A stretch of 64,000 nt of DNA from Shewanella avicenniae (GTDB lineage Bacteria > Pseudomonadota > Gammaproteobacteria > Enterobacterales > Shewanellaceae): positions 1,798,001 to 1,862,000 of the forward strand of contig NZ_CP071503.1 in assembly GCF_017354945.1 (NCBI RefSeq), written 5' to 3'. The notes beneath the pieces are model-generated. The model ran no database searches, was not told the origin of the DNA, and saw nothing but the letters and a program-made list of their open reading frames with translations. Shown here piece after piece: positions 36,467 through 48,951 of this stretch; positions within the stretch are counted from its first letter, which is position 1, and each line of letters starts with the position of its first letter. The translations under genes were made by a program, and so were the position numbers.

Positions 36467-36544
36467 GGTAACTCCTGAGTGAAAATTTGCTCCACAGTAC
36501 AACAGCCGATGAATTGAGTACAGTGCCGATTCATCAAACTCGCC

Positions 36545-38299
36545 TTAGTCGCAAAAATTTGCACCAATTTGATAACGACCTTGATAGTCAAAAAATTTAT
36601 CGACTAACTGCCAGCCCCGTTTCGGTTTTTTTTGCAATAACAGCAGGTCAGGTTGCCGAAAGCGCCTGGCATCGTCGATAACCGCAGCTGCAGTGGAATA
36701 CTGCGGAAAAGGTAGGCCAGCACGACGGTCATGTGGCTTTAAAAAAGCAGCAAATAACGCGCGTCGTTGCGCTGCGGTTTGCAGTCTGAACGTTTCAGAA
36801 AACTGATTGCCATCAATATCGAAGTAATCAATCTGAAGCACGCCGCCAACGTCTTGCAGTTGCATGCTATCAACCCTAAACAGGTGGTGATGGCGGCTAG
36901 TCAACACCTCTTTTAAACGTTTGTCGGGATCGACCATCATCGAATTACAGCTGTGGCAATTGCGCGCCGCAATATCATTTTCGGCACCACAATCGGGGCA
37001 GATTTTGCCACGAAAGCGATAAGTACATTGGCTTCTCTCTGAGCCAACTAAGCCCTGACAGCGTCTGCCAAAGTGTTCAATGATATCGCCATCGGCATCT
37101 ACCTTGCCCCAAAAACTGTTAGCAAAGCCGCATTCCGGGCAGGGCACTTGGACCGGTACTGCATTGCTGGCTGGCTTTGCTTGGGGGATCTCTGGCGCAA
37201 ACAGATCAAAACCATTAGCGGCATAATCGATAATTAAGCAGTCGGGTTTATTCGGCGCTAAACGCAGGCCTCGCCCGGCCATTTGTTGGTATAGCCCTGC
37301 AGATGCGGTGGGGCGCAATATTGCGATTAAATCCACGTGCGGCGCATCAAATCCCGTGGTGAGTACCGCCACATTGACCATAAATTTAATCCGTTTAGCA
37401 CGGAAATCGCTGATCGCTTGGTCGCGCTCAGTGGCAGGCGTGTCGGCGGTAATTAACGCAGCATTATGTTCAACGAGCAATGCCATGATCTCTGCTGCAT
37501 GACGCACAGTGGCAGCAAAAATAATAACGCCTTGGCGATGCTCGCTGAGTTGAATCAATTGCTGAATAATCGCGGTGGTGGCACGCCCTTGATGGGCGAT
37601 TAGCGCATCAACTTCACCTGGGGAATAGTCGCCATTTTCAGCAGGAGATAACTGCTCAAAATCATACTGTGCACTCAAGCCATCGAAGGTTTTTGGTGTG
37701 GTTAAATAGCCCTTTTTGACCAGATAACGCAGCGGCAATTCAAAGATGCAGTCATCAAATATCGCACTTTCACTGCCAACCTTGCCGTGGTAATGACGTT
37801 TATAGATATAACCGCTATCCAAACGGTAGGGCGTTGCCGTGAGACCCAGCACTTTCAGCTGTGGGTTATGCTGTTTAAGCGTGGTCAGCAACTGTTGGTA
37901 TTGGGAGGTATCATCATCACTGACGCGATGACATTCATCGATGATCACTAACGAAAATCCGGCGTTAAATTGCGTTTGGTTGCGCGCAGCAGATTGAACG
38001 GACGCAATCACTGTTTTTCCATCGACGTGCTTTTGCTTCAGCCCCGCGGAGTAGATAGATAATTCGGTATCCATCAACGCCACTTTTTCGGCGTTTTGCT
38101 CAACCAATTCCTTCACGTGGGTCAGTACCAACACCTTGCCGCGTGCGACTCTGGCCAGCTCGGCAATAACGATACTTTTGCCAGCGCCAGTCGGCAACAC
38201 AATGACTGCGCTCGAACTGTGGTGTCGAAAATGGCGCAACACCGAATCGACGGCTTGTTGTTGATAATCGCGAAGTTGGATTGCTGGCGTCTTGCTCAT
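36545..38299 (-). CDS. radD: RadD/YejH-type DEAD-box helicase
   Basis: A 584-aa superfamily 2 ATPase like E. coli RadD, which acts with RecA in recombination and DNA repair. Motifs: Walker A LPTGAGKS, DECH (IIDECHRV), GLTATPYR, and the C-terminal helicase domain with QMAGRGLRL. The last third has zinc-binding Cys clusters CPECGFANSFWG and CPDCGAENDIAARNCHSC. I chose ATG 38299 (MSKTPAIQLRDYQ) over the earlier in-frame start at 38335. Divergent from pheST. Confidence 0.92.
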   Translation of the reverse strand: MSKTPAIQLRDYQQQAVDSVLRHFRHHSSSAVIVLPTGAGKSIVIAELARVARGKVLVLTHVKELVEQNAEKVALMDTELSIYSAGLKQKHVDGKTVIASVQSAARNQTQFNAGFSLVIIDECHRVSDDDTSQYQQLLTTLKQHNPQLKVLGLTATPYRLDSGYIYKRHYHGKVGSESAIFDDCIFELPLRYLVKKGYLTTPKTFDGLSAQYDFEQLSPAENGDYSPGEVDALIAHQGRATTAIIQQLIQLSEHRQGVIIFAATVRHAAEIMALLVEHNAALITADTPATERDQAISDFRAKRIKFMVNVAVLTTGFDAPHVDLIAILRPTASAGLYQQMAGRGLRLAPNKPDCLIIDYAANGFDLFAPEIPQAKPASNAVPVQVPCPECGFANSFWGKVDADGDIIEHFGRRCQGLVGSERSQCTYRFRGKICPDCGAENDIAARNCHSCNSMMVDPDKRLKEVLTSRHHHLFRVDSMQLQDVGGVLQIDYFDIDGNQFSETFRLQTAAQRRALFAAFLKPHDRRAGLPFPQYSTAAAVIDDARRFRQPDLLLLQKKPKRGWQLVDKFFDYQGRYQIGANFCD

Positions 38300-38437
38300 A
38301 CACCTGTGGCTTTTGCTTAAATCTCGCCGCAGCATACCACAGCTAAGTTTTACGAGACGCCCGATTCAAAATTAGCTACGACTTTGGTTAAAAAAACTCC
38401 ATGTTTTCATTTGTTAATCTCGATTGTGGCTGGCTAA

Positions 38438-39505
<1,068 letters not shown>

Positions 39506-39520
39506 CGGAGCTAACTTACA

Positions 39521-41908
39521 ATGAAATTCAGTGAATCATGGCTTCGTGAATGGGTAAACCCAGCGATTAGCCGCGAAGAATTGGCCCATCAAATCACTAT
39601 GGCCGGTCTTGAAGTTGATGGCTTTGAAGCCGTAGCCGGAGATTTTACCGGTGTGGTTATCGGTGAAGTTGTTGAATGTGGTCAGCATCCTGATGCCGAT
39701 AAACTGCGCGTGACCAAAGTTAACGTCGGTGGGGATGAACTGCTCGATATCGTCTGTGGCGCGCCAAACTGCCGTCAGGGCCTGAAAGTGTGCGTGGCCG
39801 TTGTCGGTGCCGTATTGCCTGGTGAATTCAAAATCAAGAAGGCAAAACTGCGTGGTCAGCCTTCAAACGGCATGTTGTGTTCTTATAGCGAACTGGGCAT
39901 TGATATCGAAAGTGACGGCATTATTGAGCTGCCACTTGATGCGCCACTGGGCACCGATGTTCGCGAATACCTGCAACTTAACGACGCCGTAATCGATGTC
40001 GATTTAACCGCAAACCGCGCAGATTGCTTGGGCATGGTAGGTCTGGCGCGTGAAGTCGGCGTACTGAACCGTGCGACTGTGACAGCGCCAACTTGGGAGG
40101 CTGTTGCACCTTCACATCAAGAAACCTTTGCGGTTGATGTGCAAGCGCCACAAGGTTGCCCTCGTTATTTGAGTCGCGTGATCAACAGCGTTGATGTGAG
40201 CGCAGCTACGCCTGATTGGATGGTGGAAAAGTTACGTCGCAGTGGCATTCGCTCTATCGACCCTGTGGTTGATATCACCAATTATGTGCTGATCGAATTC
40301 GGTCAACCGATGCATGCATTTGATAAAGCCAACCTGAGTGGCAGCTTGCATGTACGTTTGGGTAACGGTGAAGAAAAGCTCACCCTGTTAGATGGTAACG
40401 AAGTTACTGTACCCGCAGATACACTGGTCGTTGCGGATGATAAAGGTTCACTGGCATTAGCTGGCATTTTTGGTGGTGAACACTCAGGTGTTAACGCTGA
40501 AACTAAAGATATCGTGCTGGAATGTGCTTTCTTCGCGCCACTCGCGATTATGGGCAAAGCACGTAAATTAGGGCTGCATACAGATTCAAGCCACCGTTTT
40601 GAACGTGGTGTTGACCCAGAGCAACAGCATAAGGTGATGGATCGCGCCTCACGGTTAGTGTTGGAGATCTGTGGCGGTGAAGCAGGGCCAGTGGTTGAAG
40701 TGAAAGCGGATGAATATCTGCCAACGGCCAATGAGATTACCCTGCGTCGCGTGAAACTCGACAAATTGCTCGGTCATCATGTGCCCGATAGCGATGTGGT
40801 CGAGATTCTTGAACGTCTAGGCTTTGCGGTGACTGTGATTGACGCTGGCTGGCAAGTCACTACCGCCACTTATCGTTTCGATATGGCGATTGAAGAAGAC
40901 CTGATTGAAGAAATCGCGCGTATTTACGGCTATAACAACATTCCAAATACAGCACCAGTCGCCTCATTGAGTATGTCTGAACATCGCGAAAGCGATATCA
41001 AACTGACTAAAGTGCGTAGTTTGTTGGTTGCGCGTGGTTTCCAAGAAGCGGTGACCTACAGTTTTGTTGACCCGAAATTGCAAAATTTGGTGCATCCAGA
41101 GCAAGCTGCGATGGTGTTGCCAAACCCAATTTCTAGCGAAATGTCAGCAATGCGTCTGTCGCTGTTCACTGGTTTATTAACGTCAGTAGGTTACAACCAA
41201 GCCCGTCAGCAAAACCGCGTTCGCCTGTTTGAAACTGGTTTACGCTTTATCCCAGACAGTGCTGCGCCAATGGGTGTTCGTCAAGAACCGATGTTAGCCG
41301 CAGTGATTGCTGGGCCTCAAAGTGATGAACATTGGGCGCTTGAATCGAAAACGGTTGATTTTTTTGACCTTAAAGGTGATCTAGAAGCAATTATTGGCTT
41401 GACACTTTCCGATGCTGAATTTAGTTTTAAAGTAGCATCGCATTCGGCTCTTCATCCTGGGCAATGTGCTGAAATCACAAGAAATGATCAGGTGATTGGT
41501 TATATCGGTGCAGTGCATCCAGCACTAGAAAAGCCGTTTGGGCTAAATGGTAAAACTATCGTGTTTGAACTGTCGCTTGATGCGCTGTTACACGCCAGTT
41601 TGCCTGAGGCTAAACCAGTGTCTCGTTTCCCTGCAAACCGTCGTGATATCGCAGTCGTAGTAGACGAAGCAGTTCAAGCGGGTGATATTCTGTCAATGAT
41701 AAAAAAAGTTGGCGGAAATCAGTTGGTTGGCTTAAACTTATTTGACGTATACCGAGGGCAGGGCGTCGTGGAAGGTAAAAAGAGCCTTGCCATCGCGCTC
41801 ACGTTACAAGATAACGCTCGTACGCTTGAGGAAAAAGAGATTGCTGCCACCGTAGAAACAGTGGTTTCGGCACTCAAGACCGAGTTCAACGCATCGTTGA
41901 GGGATTAA
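39521..41908 (+). CDS. pheT: Phenylalanine-tRNA ligase beta subunit
   Basis: Tetramer partner of PheS that binds tRNA and edits mischarged Tyr-tRNA. The 795-aa protein (same length as E. coli) has an N-terminal OB/EMAP-like domain with [19 protein letters not shown]3/B4 editing domain with [12 protein letters not shown]5 with [23 protein letters not shown], and a C-terminal anticodon-binding ferredoxin fold ([16 protein letters not shown]). It starts 15 bases after pheS. Confidence 0.98.
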   Translation: MKFSESWLREWVNPAISREELAHQITMAGLEVDGFEAVAGDFTGVVIGEVVECGQHPDADKLRVTKVNVGGDELLDIVCGAPNCRQGLKVCVAVVGAVLPGEFKIKKAKLRGQPSNGMLCSYSELGIDIESDGIIELPLDAPLGTDVREYLQLNDAVIDVDLTANRADCLGMVGLAREVGVLNRATVTAPTWEAVAPSHQETFAVDVQAPQGCPRYLSRVINSVDVSAATPDWMVEKLRRSGIRSIDPVVDITNYVLIEFGQPMHAFDKANLSGSLHVRLGNGEEKLTLLDGNEVTVPADTLVVADDKGSLALAGIFGGEHSGVNAETKDIVLECAFFAPLAIMGKARKLGLHTDSSHRFERGVDPEQQHKVMDRASRLVLEICGGEAGPVVEVKADEYLPTANEITLRRVKLDKLLGHHVPDSDVVEILERLGFAVTVIDAGWQVTTATYRFDMAIEEDLIEEIARIYGYNNIPNTAPVASLSMSEHRESDIKLTKVRSLLVARGFQEAVTYSFVDPKLQNLVHPEQAAMVLPNPISSEMSAMRLSLFTGLLTSVGYNQARQQNRVRLFETGLRFIPDSAAPMGVRQEPMLAAVIAGPQSDEHWALESKTVDFFDLKGDLEAIIGLTLSDAEFSFKVASHSALHPGQCAEITRNDQVIGYIGAVHPALEKPFGLNGKTIVFELSLDALLHASLPEAKPVSRFPANRRDIAVVVDEAVQAGDILSMIKKVGGNQLVGLNLFDVYRGQGVVEGKKSLAIALTLQDNARTLEEKEIAATVETVVSALKTEFNASLRD

Positions 41909-41911
41909 AGT

Positions 41912-42208
41912 ATGGCACTTACCAAGGCCGAAATGGCAGAGCATCTTTTTGAAACACTTGGCATAAATAAGCGTGTTGCCAAAGAGATTGTTGAAGCATT
42001 TTTCGAAGAAGTCCGCTTAGCGCTTGAGAACGGTGAACAAGTTAAGCTTTCCGGCTTCGGTAATTTCGACCTGCGTGATAAAAACCAGCGTCCAGGACGT
42101 AATCCAAAGACTGGTGAAGATATCCCAATCTCCGCTCGTCGCGTAGTTACGTTCCGTCCCGGTCAAAAACTTAAAAGCCGTGTAGAAGCTGCAAACTCGA
42201 AAGAATAA
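41912..42208 (+). CDS. ihfA: Integration host factor subunit alpha
   Basis: A 98-aa DNA-bending protein of the HU/IHF family that pairs with IhfB. The signature [22 protein letters not shown] contains the intercalating Pro in the beta arm. ATG lies three bases after the pheT stop. A strong terminator follows. Confidence 0.98.
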   Translation: MALTKAEMAEHLFETLGINKRVAKEIVEAFFEEVRLALENGEQVKLSGFGNFDLRDKNQRPGRNPKTGEDIPISARRVVTFRPGQKLKSRVEAANSKE

Positions 42209-42239
42209 GGTTCTACAAGACGTTAGGTTTACATGAAAG

Positions 42240-42274
42240 CCACTGCTAGGTTACTGGCAGTGGTTTTCTTTTTT
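42240..42274 (+). terminator. pheST-ihfA terminator
   Basis: Stem CCACTGC (42240-42246) and GCAGTGG (42257-42263), followed by a T-rich run interrupted by one C. Confidence 0.85.
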
Positions 42275-42432
42275 CTGCATGGCCATAAGCTAAGTTATTG
42301 ATAGATTGCTGCGCGTATACAACGCAAAATATGGTGGAGTCAATTAACACTTTGGGATTGCTGGCGGAGTAAACGGATAGCGAAGGCGGCAGATAGCGTT
42401 AACAGAAAGGGAAGTTGACGAATTTCAGGCAT

Positions 42433-42455
42433 AAAAAAACCGGCTTATGGCCGGT
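42433..42455 (-). terminator. tRNA-fMet operon terminator
   Basis: Minus-strand ACCGGC/GCCGGT with a five-base loop, followed by a run of U, 15 bases after the last tRNA. Confidence 0.85.
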
Positions 42456-42470
42456 ATTAATATTTCGCAT

Positions 42471-42547
<77 letters not shown>

Positions 42548-42575
42548 ACTGCGAATTTAGACTTCCTAAGAAAAC

Positions 42576-42652
<77 letters not shown>

Positions 42653-42675
42653 ACTGCGTTTTACTTAAGACTTAT

Positions 42676-42752
<77 letters not shown>

Positions 42753-42770
42753 TCCGTCTAAGTGGTGCGC

Positions 42771-42799
42771 ACTATAGCGATACCCTTTTGCGAATTCAA
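42771..42799 (-). promoter_or_regulatory. tRNA-fMet operon promoter
   Basis: Minus-strand TTGAAT (42794-42799), 17-base spacer, TATAGT (42771-42776), followed by GCGCACC. Confidence 0.82.
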
Positions 42800-42963
42800 C
42801 CTAAATTCTTAAAAGAGTGTTTAACTGCTCAATTTCACTGCAAATGTTACTCATGAGTTAACTGAACGCCCTCATCGCAGCGCGATACTGCTAAGTAAAA
42901 CCCGCAAGTAGTTACCTTTTTATGCTGTAGGCAGGTTATAATGCGTGGCTATTACCACTTGTG

Positions 42964-45108
42964 ATGAACTGTTTGATGTTGAATTGTTTTGCTGCTGCAC
43001 CCAAAGGCTTTGAATATACACTCGCCACTGAGTTGACTGAGTTAGGTGCGGTTGATGTAAAAGAGAGTGTCGCCGGCGTATTTTTTAATGCGTCGCAGGA
43101 AACCTTATACCGCGTGCTGTTGTGGAGCCGTTTAGCGAGTCGTATTACCGTGGTGTTATACCAAGGTGCGTGTGATAACGCTGACCAACTTTATAACGCG
43201 GCCTACGCAATTGACTGGCCAGCAGAATTTGATAACCGCGCGACCTTCAGCATTGACTTTCATGGCATGGGCGGTTTTATCAATAACACCCAATTCGGTG
43301 CACTTAAGATAAAAGATGCTGTGGTGGATCGTTTCCGCAATGCTGGGCTTAATCGTCCTAACGTGGAACGTACCAATGCTGACATCCGTATTGATGCTCA
43401 CTATCGTCATGGTCAATTGACCATTTCATTAAACCTGTCAGGCGCGCCGTTACATCAACGTGGCTATCGTCATGGCACAGGTGAAGCGCCATTAAAGGAA
43501 AACCTCGCCGCAAATATGCTGGTGAGAGCACAGTGGGATAAAACCAGTACGGTATTTGATCCATTCTGCGGTAGTGGCACGATTTTGATTGAAGCAGCCT
43601 TGATGGCTTGTGATGTTGCGCCGGGTTTGCTGCGTCCACGTTATGGTTTCGAACAATGGCGCCGCCATGATCAAGCGAGCTGGACTGAACTGTTAAACGA
43701 CGCGAAAGCGCGTGCCTTTGTTGGCAAAAAACACTGTCAAGTAAAGTTCTTCGGTAGCGATATTGATTCGCGCATGGTGGCATTGGCAAAACGTAATGCC
43801 GCTAACGCAGGTGTTGATCATCTTATTCAATTCAATGCTGCTAACGTGCTTTCAGCCGCCGTACCTGCTGAGTCTGGTTTGCTGATTTCCAACCCGCCAT
43901 ACGGTGAGCGTTTGGGCAATGTGTCTACGTTGTTGCAGCTATATTTCCAATGGGGCGAACTGCTCAAGCAACAGTTTGGTGGCTGGCGCGTGGCTTTGTT
44001 GTGCAGCGAGATTGAATTGTTATCGGCACTCAAGTTGAAAGCTGATCGTCAATTGAAGATGTTCAATGGTCCATTAGAGTGTGCTTTTAATCTCTACACC
44101 TTGCATGCTAAAAGTACCCGTCGTCAGCAAGACGCATTGACCGAAGGGCAAGAGCTCAGCGAGTTTGCCGCATCCTTTGTTAACCGTATTAAAAAGAATC
44201 TTAAGCAGTTAGAAAAATGGGCTGCAAAAGAGGGTATTGATAGCTATCGTCTCTATGATGCTGATATTCCAGAATATAATGTCGCAATTGATCGCTATTT
44301 GGATTTTCTTGTTATTCAAGAGTATGCCGCGCCCGCAACCATCCCTGAACAGGTTACGCGTCGTCGACTGAGCGATGTGTTGCTGTCTCTGCCGAGTGCG
44401 ACTGGCGTTGATCCGGAGCGGATTATTCTTAAAACGCGTGAAAAGCAGAAAGGCCGCAACCAGTATCAAAAGTTAGATAGTGAGAAGTTAGAGCTGACCA
44501 CTGTCGAATATGGTGCCAAGTTTAAGCTCAATTTGAGTGATTATTTGGATACAGGGTTATTTCTTGATCACCGTTTAATCCGCAAATTTGTCGGTGAAAA
44601 ATCCAAAGATCGCGACGTATTAAACCTGTTTGCCTATACCGGCACGGCGTCAGTTCATGCTGCACTTGGCGGGGCTAAGTCAGTCACCACGGTTGATATG
44701 TCCAACACCTATCTGAACTGGGCAAAAGATAACTTTATGCTGAATGGATTGATGGGCAGACAATACCATTTTGAACAGGGCGATTGTTTGCAGTGGATTC
44801 AGGACTGCAGCTTGCGATTCGACCTGATTTTTATCGATCCGCCGACATTCAGTAACTCTAAACGCATGGAAGATTCCTTTGATGTGCAACGTGACCATGG
44901 GGCAATGCTGACAGCGCTTGCTGGCTTACTCAATCCCGGTGGCGAAATCGTGTTTTCCAACAACAAGCGTAAATTTAAAATTGATGAGCAGGCGTTGACT
45001 GCCGCAGGATTGTCGATTCAAAATCTCGATGATCGCATGTTGCCGCTCGATTTTAAGCGTAACCCTCATATTCATAACACTTGGTTATTGTCATCGAACA
45101 ATAAATAA
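42964..45108 (+). CDS. rlmL: Bifunctional 23S rRNA methyltransferase RlmKL
   Basis: Methylates 23S rRNA at m2G2445 (N-terminal RlmL half) and m7G2069 (C-terminal RlmK half). The 714-aa protein has a THUMP domain (about 45-155), a first Rossmann methyltransferase with [19 protein letters not shown] and [12 protein letters not shown], and a second with [19 protein letters not shown] and [15 protein letters not shown]. The start is uncertain: GTG 42961, ATG 42964 and ATG 42976 are in frame and none has a clear Shine-Dalgarno; I give 42964. Confidence 0.93.
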   Translation: MNCLMLNCFAAAPKGFEYTLATELTELGAVDVKESVAGVFFNASQETLYRVLLWSRLASRITVVLYQGACDNADQLYNAAYAIDWPAEFDNRATFSIDFHGMGGFINNTQFGALKIKDAVVDRFRNAGLNRPNVERTNADIRIDAHYRHGQLTISLNLSGAPLHQRGYRHGTGEAPLKENLAANMLVRAQWDKTSTVFDPFCGSGTILIEAALMACDVAPGLLRPRYGFEQWRRHDQASWTELLNDAKARAFVGKKHCQVKFFGSDIDSRMVALAKRNAANAGVDHLIQFNAANVLSAAVPAESGLLISNPPYGERLGNVSTLLQLYFQWGELLKQQFGGWRVALLCSEIELLSALKLKADRQLKMFNGPLECAFNLYTLHAKSTRRQQDALTEGQELSEFAASFVNRIKKNLKQLEKWAAKEGIDSYRLYDADIPEYNVAIDRYLDFLVIQEYAAPATIPEQVTRRRLSDVLLSLPSATGVDPERIILKTREKQKGRNQYQKLDSEKLELTTVEYGAKFKLNLSDYLDTGLFLDHRLIRKFVGEKSKDRDVLNLFAYTGTASVHAALGGAKSVTTVDMSNTYLNWAKDNFMLNGLMGRQYHFEQGDCLQWIQDCSLRFDLIFIDPPTFSNSKRMEDSFDVQRDHGAMLTALAGLLNPGGEIVFSNNKRKFKIDEQALTAAGLSIQNLDDRMLPLDFKRNPHIHNTWLLSSNNK

Positions 45109-45152
45109 GTCAGCGCGTAGCCGAGTGTCGAGAGCAACAAAAGGAAGATAGT

Positions 45153-47069
45153 GTGAGTTTGGTTCGTATCAACAATGGCTCGTTGGCATACGGATATATT
45201 CCGTTACTTAGCCATGCCGATTTCACTATTGAAGCCGGTGAACGGGTGTGTATTGTGGGGCGTAATGGCGCCGGTAAATCCAGTTTATTGAAAATTCTCG
45301 CGGGTGAAGTCTTGCTCGACGACGGTGAATTTAACATCGCCAGCGATGTGAAAGTCAGCCGTTTGCAGCAAGATCCGCCTAAAGCCGAGAGTGGCACTGT
45401 CTACGCGTATATTTCGGCAGGGCTTGCTGAAGTCGGTGATTTGTTGGAGCAGTATCATCAGCTGTCGGCAGCACTGATGACGGTTAGCGATGCTGAACAG
45501 CAACAGACGTTGGCGCAAATGGCCAAACTGCAAGAGCGTATTGACGTGCTCAATGGCTGGCAGTTTGACACCCGCATTCAACAAAACTGTAAGCTTTTGG
45601 GGCTTGATCCAGAAACTAAATTGAGTGAACTCTCTGGTGGCTGGCAGCGCAAAGTGGCATTGGCAAGAGCCTTAGTCAGCGAGCCTGATTTACTGCTGCT
45701 TGATGAACCGACCAACCACTTAGATATCGACACCATTGAATGGCTTGAGCAGTTTCTCAGTAACTTCAAAGGTGCGATTGCGTTTATCAGTCACGACCGT
45801 GGCTTTATCCAACGAGTGGCGACCCGAATCGTCGATTTAGATCGTGGTATCGCAACCTCTTGGCCAGGCGACTATCAAAAGTACCTTGACGGTAAGCAGG
45901 AATGGTTGCGGGTCGAAGAAGAACAAAACGCGCAGTTTGATAAACGCTTGGCTGAAGAAGAAGCGTGGATTCGTCAAGGCATCAAGGCACGTCGTACCCG
46001 TAACGAAGGCCGTGTTCGCGCGTTGAAATCATTACGCATGGAACGTCGTGACCGTATTGACCGTCAAGGCAAAGCGCAGATGTCTGTCTCAGATGCTGAA
46101 CGCAGTGGTAAGTTGGTGTTCGAAGTTAAAGAGCTCAACTACAACTTGCCCGAAATGAATCTGGTGAAAGATTTTAGCGTCAATGTGATGCGCGGTGACC
46201 GCATTGCGCTGATTGGCCCAAATGGCTGTGGTAAATCAACCTTAATTAAGTTGTTGATTGGCCAACTTGAAGCACAATCGGGCTCAGTGCGCACTGGTAC
46301 TAAGCTGGAAATCGCCTATTTCGACCAGTATCGCGAAGCGCTAGATCTTGAAAAAACTGTTGAAGAAAACGTGGGCGAGGGTAAAAGCACCGTCACGATT
46401 AACGGTAAAGACCGCCACATACTAAGCTATCTGCAAGATTTTCTGTTTTCGCCTGCGCGTGCGCGCACACCGGTGAAAGCGCTTAGCGGTGGCGAGAAAA
46501 ACCGCCTGTTGCTTGCGCGTCTACTTTTACGCCCAGCAAACTTAATTATTCTCGACGAACCGACTAACGATCTTGATATTGAAACCTTGGAGTTGTTAGA
46601 GTCTCTGCTCTCCGATTTTCAAGGAACCTTGATCCTCGTCAGTCACGACCGTGCCTTTATCGATAATACGGTGACCAGTTCTTGGTGGTTTGCTGGCAAT
46701 GGTCGGTGGAGCGAGTTTGTCGGTGGCTATCAAGACGCCGTCGACCAAGGCGCAAGATTCTATCGTGATCCTGTGGAACCTGTTGAGACAAATCAGGTCG
46801 AAAAGAAAACTTCGGTGAGCAAGCCGGTAGAAGCCGCAACTAAACCGAAGAAGCTGTCGTATAAATTACAGCGAGAATTAGAAGCGTTGCCTGAGCAGAT
46901 GGAGCAACTCGAAGCCGAAATTGAAGCGTTGCAACAAGAGATGAATGCGCCCGATTTTTACAGTGGCGACCAGCAGCGCGTGGCAGAGAAACTGCAGCAT
47001 TTGGCAGATAAGGAACAGCAGCTTGAAGCGTGCTTTGAGCGTTGGGAAGAACTTGAGTCAATGAAATAA
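45153..47069 (+). CDS. uup: ABC-F family ATPase Uup
   Basis: Soluble ATPase with two ABC domains, no membrane part; E. coli Uup influences ribosome function and precise transposon excision. The 638-aa protein has Walker A GRNGAGKSS and GPNGCGKST, signatures LSGGWQRK and LSGGEKNR, Walker B LLLLDEPTNHLD and LIILDEPTNDLD, and a C-terminal coiled coil (about 560-638) that binds DNA in homologues. The start is GTG 45153 after AAGGAAG. It follows rlmL by 44 bases and may be cotranscribed, as in E. coli. Confidence 0.95.
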   Translation: MSLVRINNGSLAYGYIPLLSHADFTIEAGERVCIVGRNGAGKSSLLKILAGEVLLDDGEFNIASDVKVSRLQQDPPKAESGTVYAYISAGLAEVGDLLEQYHQLSAALMTVSDAEQQQTLAQMAKLQERIDVLNGWQFDTRIQQNCKLLGLDPETKLSELSGGWQRKVALARALVSEPDLLLLDEPTNHLDIDTIEWLEQFLSNFKGAIAFISHDRGFIQRVATRIVDLDRGIATSWPGDYQKYLDGKQEWLRVEEEQNAQFDKRLAEEEAWIRQGIKARRTRNEGRVRALKSLRMERRDRIDRQGKAQMSVSDAERSGKLVFEVKELNYNLPEMNLVKDFSVNVMRGDRIALIGPNGCGKSTLIKLLIGQLEAQSGSVRTGTKLEIAYFDQYREALDLEKTVEENVGEGKSTVTINGKDRHILSYLQDFLFSPARARTPVKALSGGEKNRLLLARLLLRPANLIILDEPTNDLDIETLELLESLLSDFQGTLILVSHDRAFIDNTVTSSWWFAGNGRWSEFVGGYQDAVDQGARFYRDPVEPVETNQVEKKTSVSKPVEAATKPKKLSYKLQRELEALPEQMEQLEAEIEALQQEMNAPDFYSGDQQRVAEKLQHLADKEQQLEACFERWEELESMK

Positions 47070-47097
47070 CTCAGTAATAACAATGGGAAACAATTGA

Positions 47098-48951
47098 ATG
47101 AAGTTGAATAGTGCACTGTCGTTGGTTGCATTGAGCGTGGTCGGAGTATTGCAGATCGCGCCAGCACATGCCGCTTCTGTTTATGAGATCGTCAATATTG
47201 AAGATGCTGACATTAACGGCACCCTAACAGGATCTCAAAACGGATATGGCCAAAGCATCAACGCCAACGGTGTTGCGGTTGGGATCGCGAAAGGCCGTTC
47301 TGATTTGACCAACGCAGATATCGAAACGCAAAACGACTATATCGACAATAACAACGGTGTAGAGCCAGACCGCACCATTGTGCACACGGTTACCAGTGGT
47401 ATTGTCGGTAACAACTTCACTTTTCATGCTTTGGAAAATGATGCCACAACCCCTTGGTTACCGATTTTTGAATCCGTCAATGGCACCACAGATCCAACCA
47501 CTACAGATAATTCAGTTGATAGTTATTTTTACGACATCAATGATGCCGGCATTCGTGTGGGGGCGATGACAGCACCAGAGCAAACTACCGCTTATACGGG
47601 CAGTTCAACTGGCATTGAAAACTGGCATTTCCGTGAATACGAAATGCGTGGGTTTGTGAAAGATGGTGCCAATGCAAGTGAATTAGCCATGACGCCGGCG
47701 TTTACTACTTATACCGATGCAGATGGTGTTGCAGTTAATTTGGGCGGTTGGTCTGTTGCCGCAAAAATTAACAACAGTAACCAGATTGCGGGTTATGCTA
47801 GTGTGGCGTTAAGCGATGCTAGTGAGACGCGTGTAGATAACTGTATCAGCAACGCAAATGATGAGCCGATTGATGTCTGTATTCAGCGCTATCAATTTCC
47901 GAATACCTCAGGTATTCAGTACATTGCTTACCAAACGCGTGCTTTCGTGTGGGATTATGCAAATGGCGCAATTAGCGCAACAGAATTGCCACTTGGTTTA
48001 GAACCTGGTACCTCAACCCGAATTTTCCAGGCCCAAGGTTTAGGGATTAACGAAAATGGTGTGGTTGCAGGTCGCTCTCATGTTTACCGCAATGGCAATA
48101 CAGACGACCTTTACTATGATGCAGCTTATTGGCAAAAAGACGCAGAAGGTAACTATCAATATCATTGGATTCCGGTCATTGATAATGATGATGTGCGCAG
48201 TTCAAAAGCGGTTGACGTGAATGACGCAGGCATTGTTGTTGGGAGTTTCGTTTCCTATATCAACGGTTACAGTCGCGAAAAATTCTTCGTATACGACATC
48301 AATTCGCCAGATACGCTGCCAGTTGTGCCTAATGATTTGTATAGCTACACCTCTGAGTTGACTAGCTATCCGAAAGATATCAACAACCAAGGCCAAGTGG
48401 TGGGTTCAATCGAAACAACTCACGAACAGGATTTTGCCGGTCCTCGTGATGGTTTCTTGTACAACGTGAATACGCAAGAGTTCAGCGATATCAACGATCT
48501 GCTAACTTGTCAGTCAAAAGGTTATGAGCAAGCAAGCGATGGTAGTTGGGCAAAACATGTGTTTACCGTAAACGACAGTACTGGGGCAAATTTGACCTAT
48601 GATGCTGACGTACGTGTGGTAGAAGCCAATAAAATTACCGAAGATGGCACGATTGTGGCGACGGCTTTTGTTAGACGTCCAGTGTATGAAACGGATTCGC
48701 TTGGTGCTTTGGTCTTGGATGAAGACGGTAACCCAGTCTTCCAACTTGATGGCAGCGGCGCGCCTGTGACGGGCTATGTACCGCGGATGGTGGTGTTGAA
48801 ACCAACCAACAGTGGTAGCGCATGTGACATTGAAGAAAACACTGACCAAGAAGGGACTGCAGCTCAGGGTAACTATGAGCGTAGTGGTGCAGCTTTCGGA
48901 GCCTGGCTGTTGATGTTGCCGTTGGTTTGGCTACGTCGTCGCAAATCTTAA
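47098..48951 (+). CDS. DUF3466 family exported protein with GlyGly-CTERM-like tail
   Basis: A 617-aa exported protein of unknown function. It has a Sec signal peptide (about 26 residues, ending APAHA) and at least seven HAF-type repeats of the pattern DINDAGIxVG, at about residues 52 (SINANGVAVG), 147, 223, 316, 373, 428 and 512, which suggest a beta-propeller. The C-terminus (about 594-617) has SGAAFG, a hydrophobic helix and RRRKS, the layout of a GlyGly-CTERM sorting tail, but with Gly-Ala-Ala where Gly-Gly is expected. Such tails are cut by rhombosortase, present at 8978-9565. Ribosome binding region is weak (GGGAAAC). Confidence 0.82.
   Translation: MKLNSALSLVALSVVGVLQIAPAHAASVYEIVNIEDADINGTLTGSQNGYGQSINANGVAVGIAKGRSDLTNADIETQNDYIDNNNGVEPDRTIVHTVTSGIVGNNFTFHALENDATTPWLPIFESVNGTTDPTTTDNSVDSYFYDINDAGIRVGAMTAPEQTTAYTGSSTGIENWHFREYEMRGFVKDGANASELAMTPAFTTYTDADGVAVNLGGWSVAAKINNSNQIAGYASVALSDASETRVDNCISNANDEPIDVCIQRYQFPNTSGIQYIAYQTRAFVWDYANGAISATELPLGLEPGTSTRIFQAQGLGINENGVVAGRSHVYRNGNTDDLYYDAAYWQKDAEGNYQYHWIPVIDNDDVRSSKAVDVNDAGIVVGSFVSYINGYSREKFFVYDINSPDTLPVVPNDLYSYTSELTSYPKDINNQGQVVGSIETTHEQDFAGPRDGFLYNVNTQEFSDINDLLTCQSKGYEQASDGSWAKHVFTVNDSTGANLTYDADVRVVEANKITEDGTIVATAFVRRPVYETDSLGALVLDEDGNPVFQLDGSGAPVTGYVPRMVVLKPTNSGSACDIEENTDQEGTAAQGNYERSGAAFGAWLLMLPLVWLRRRKS

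Noticed and set aside
42331..42372. Thirteen-codon frame starting ATGGTGGAG between ihfA and tRNA-fMet
   Set aside because: Too short, no Shine-Dalgarno and no promoter; chance frame.
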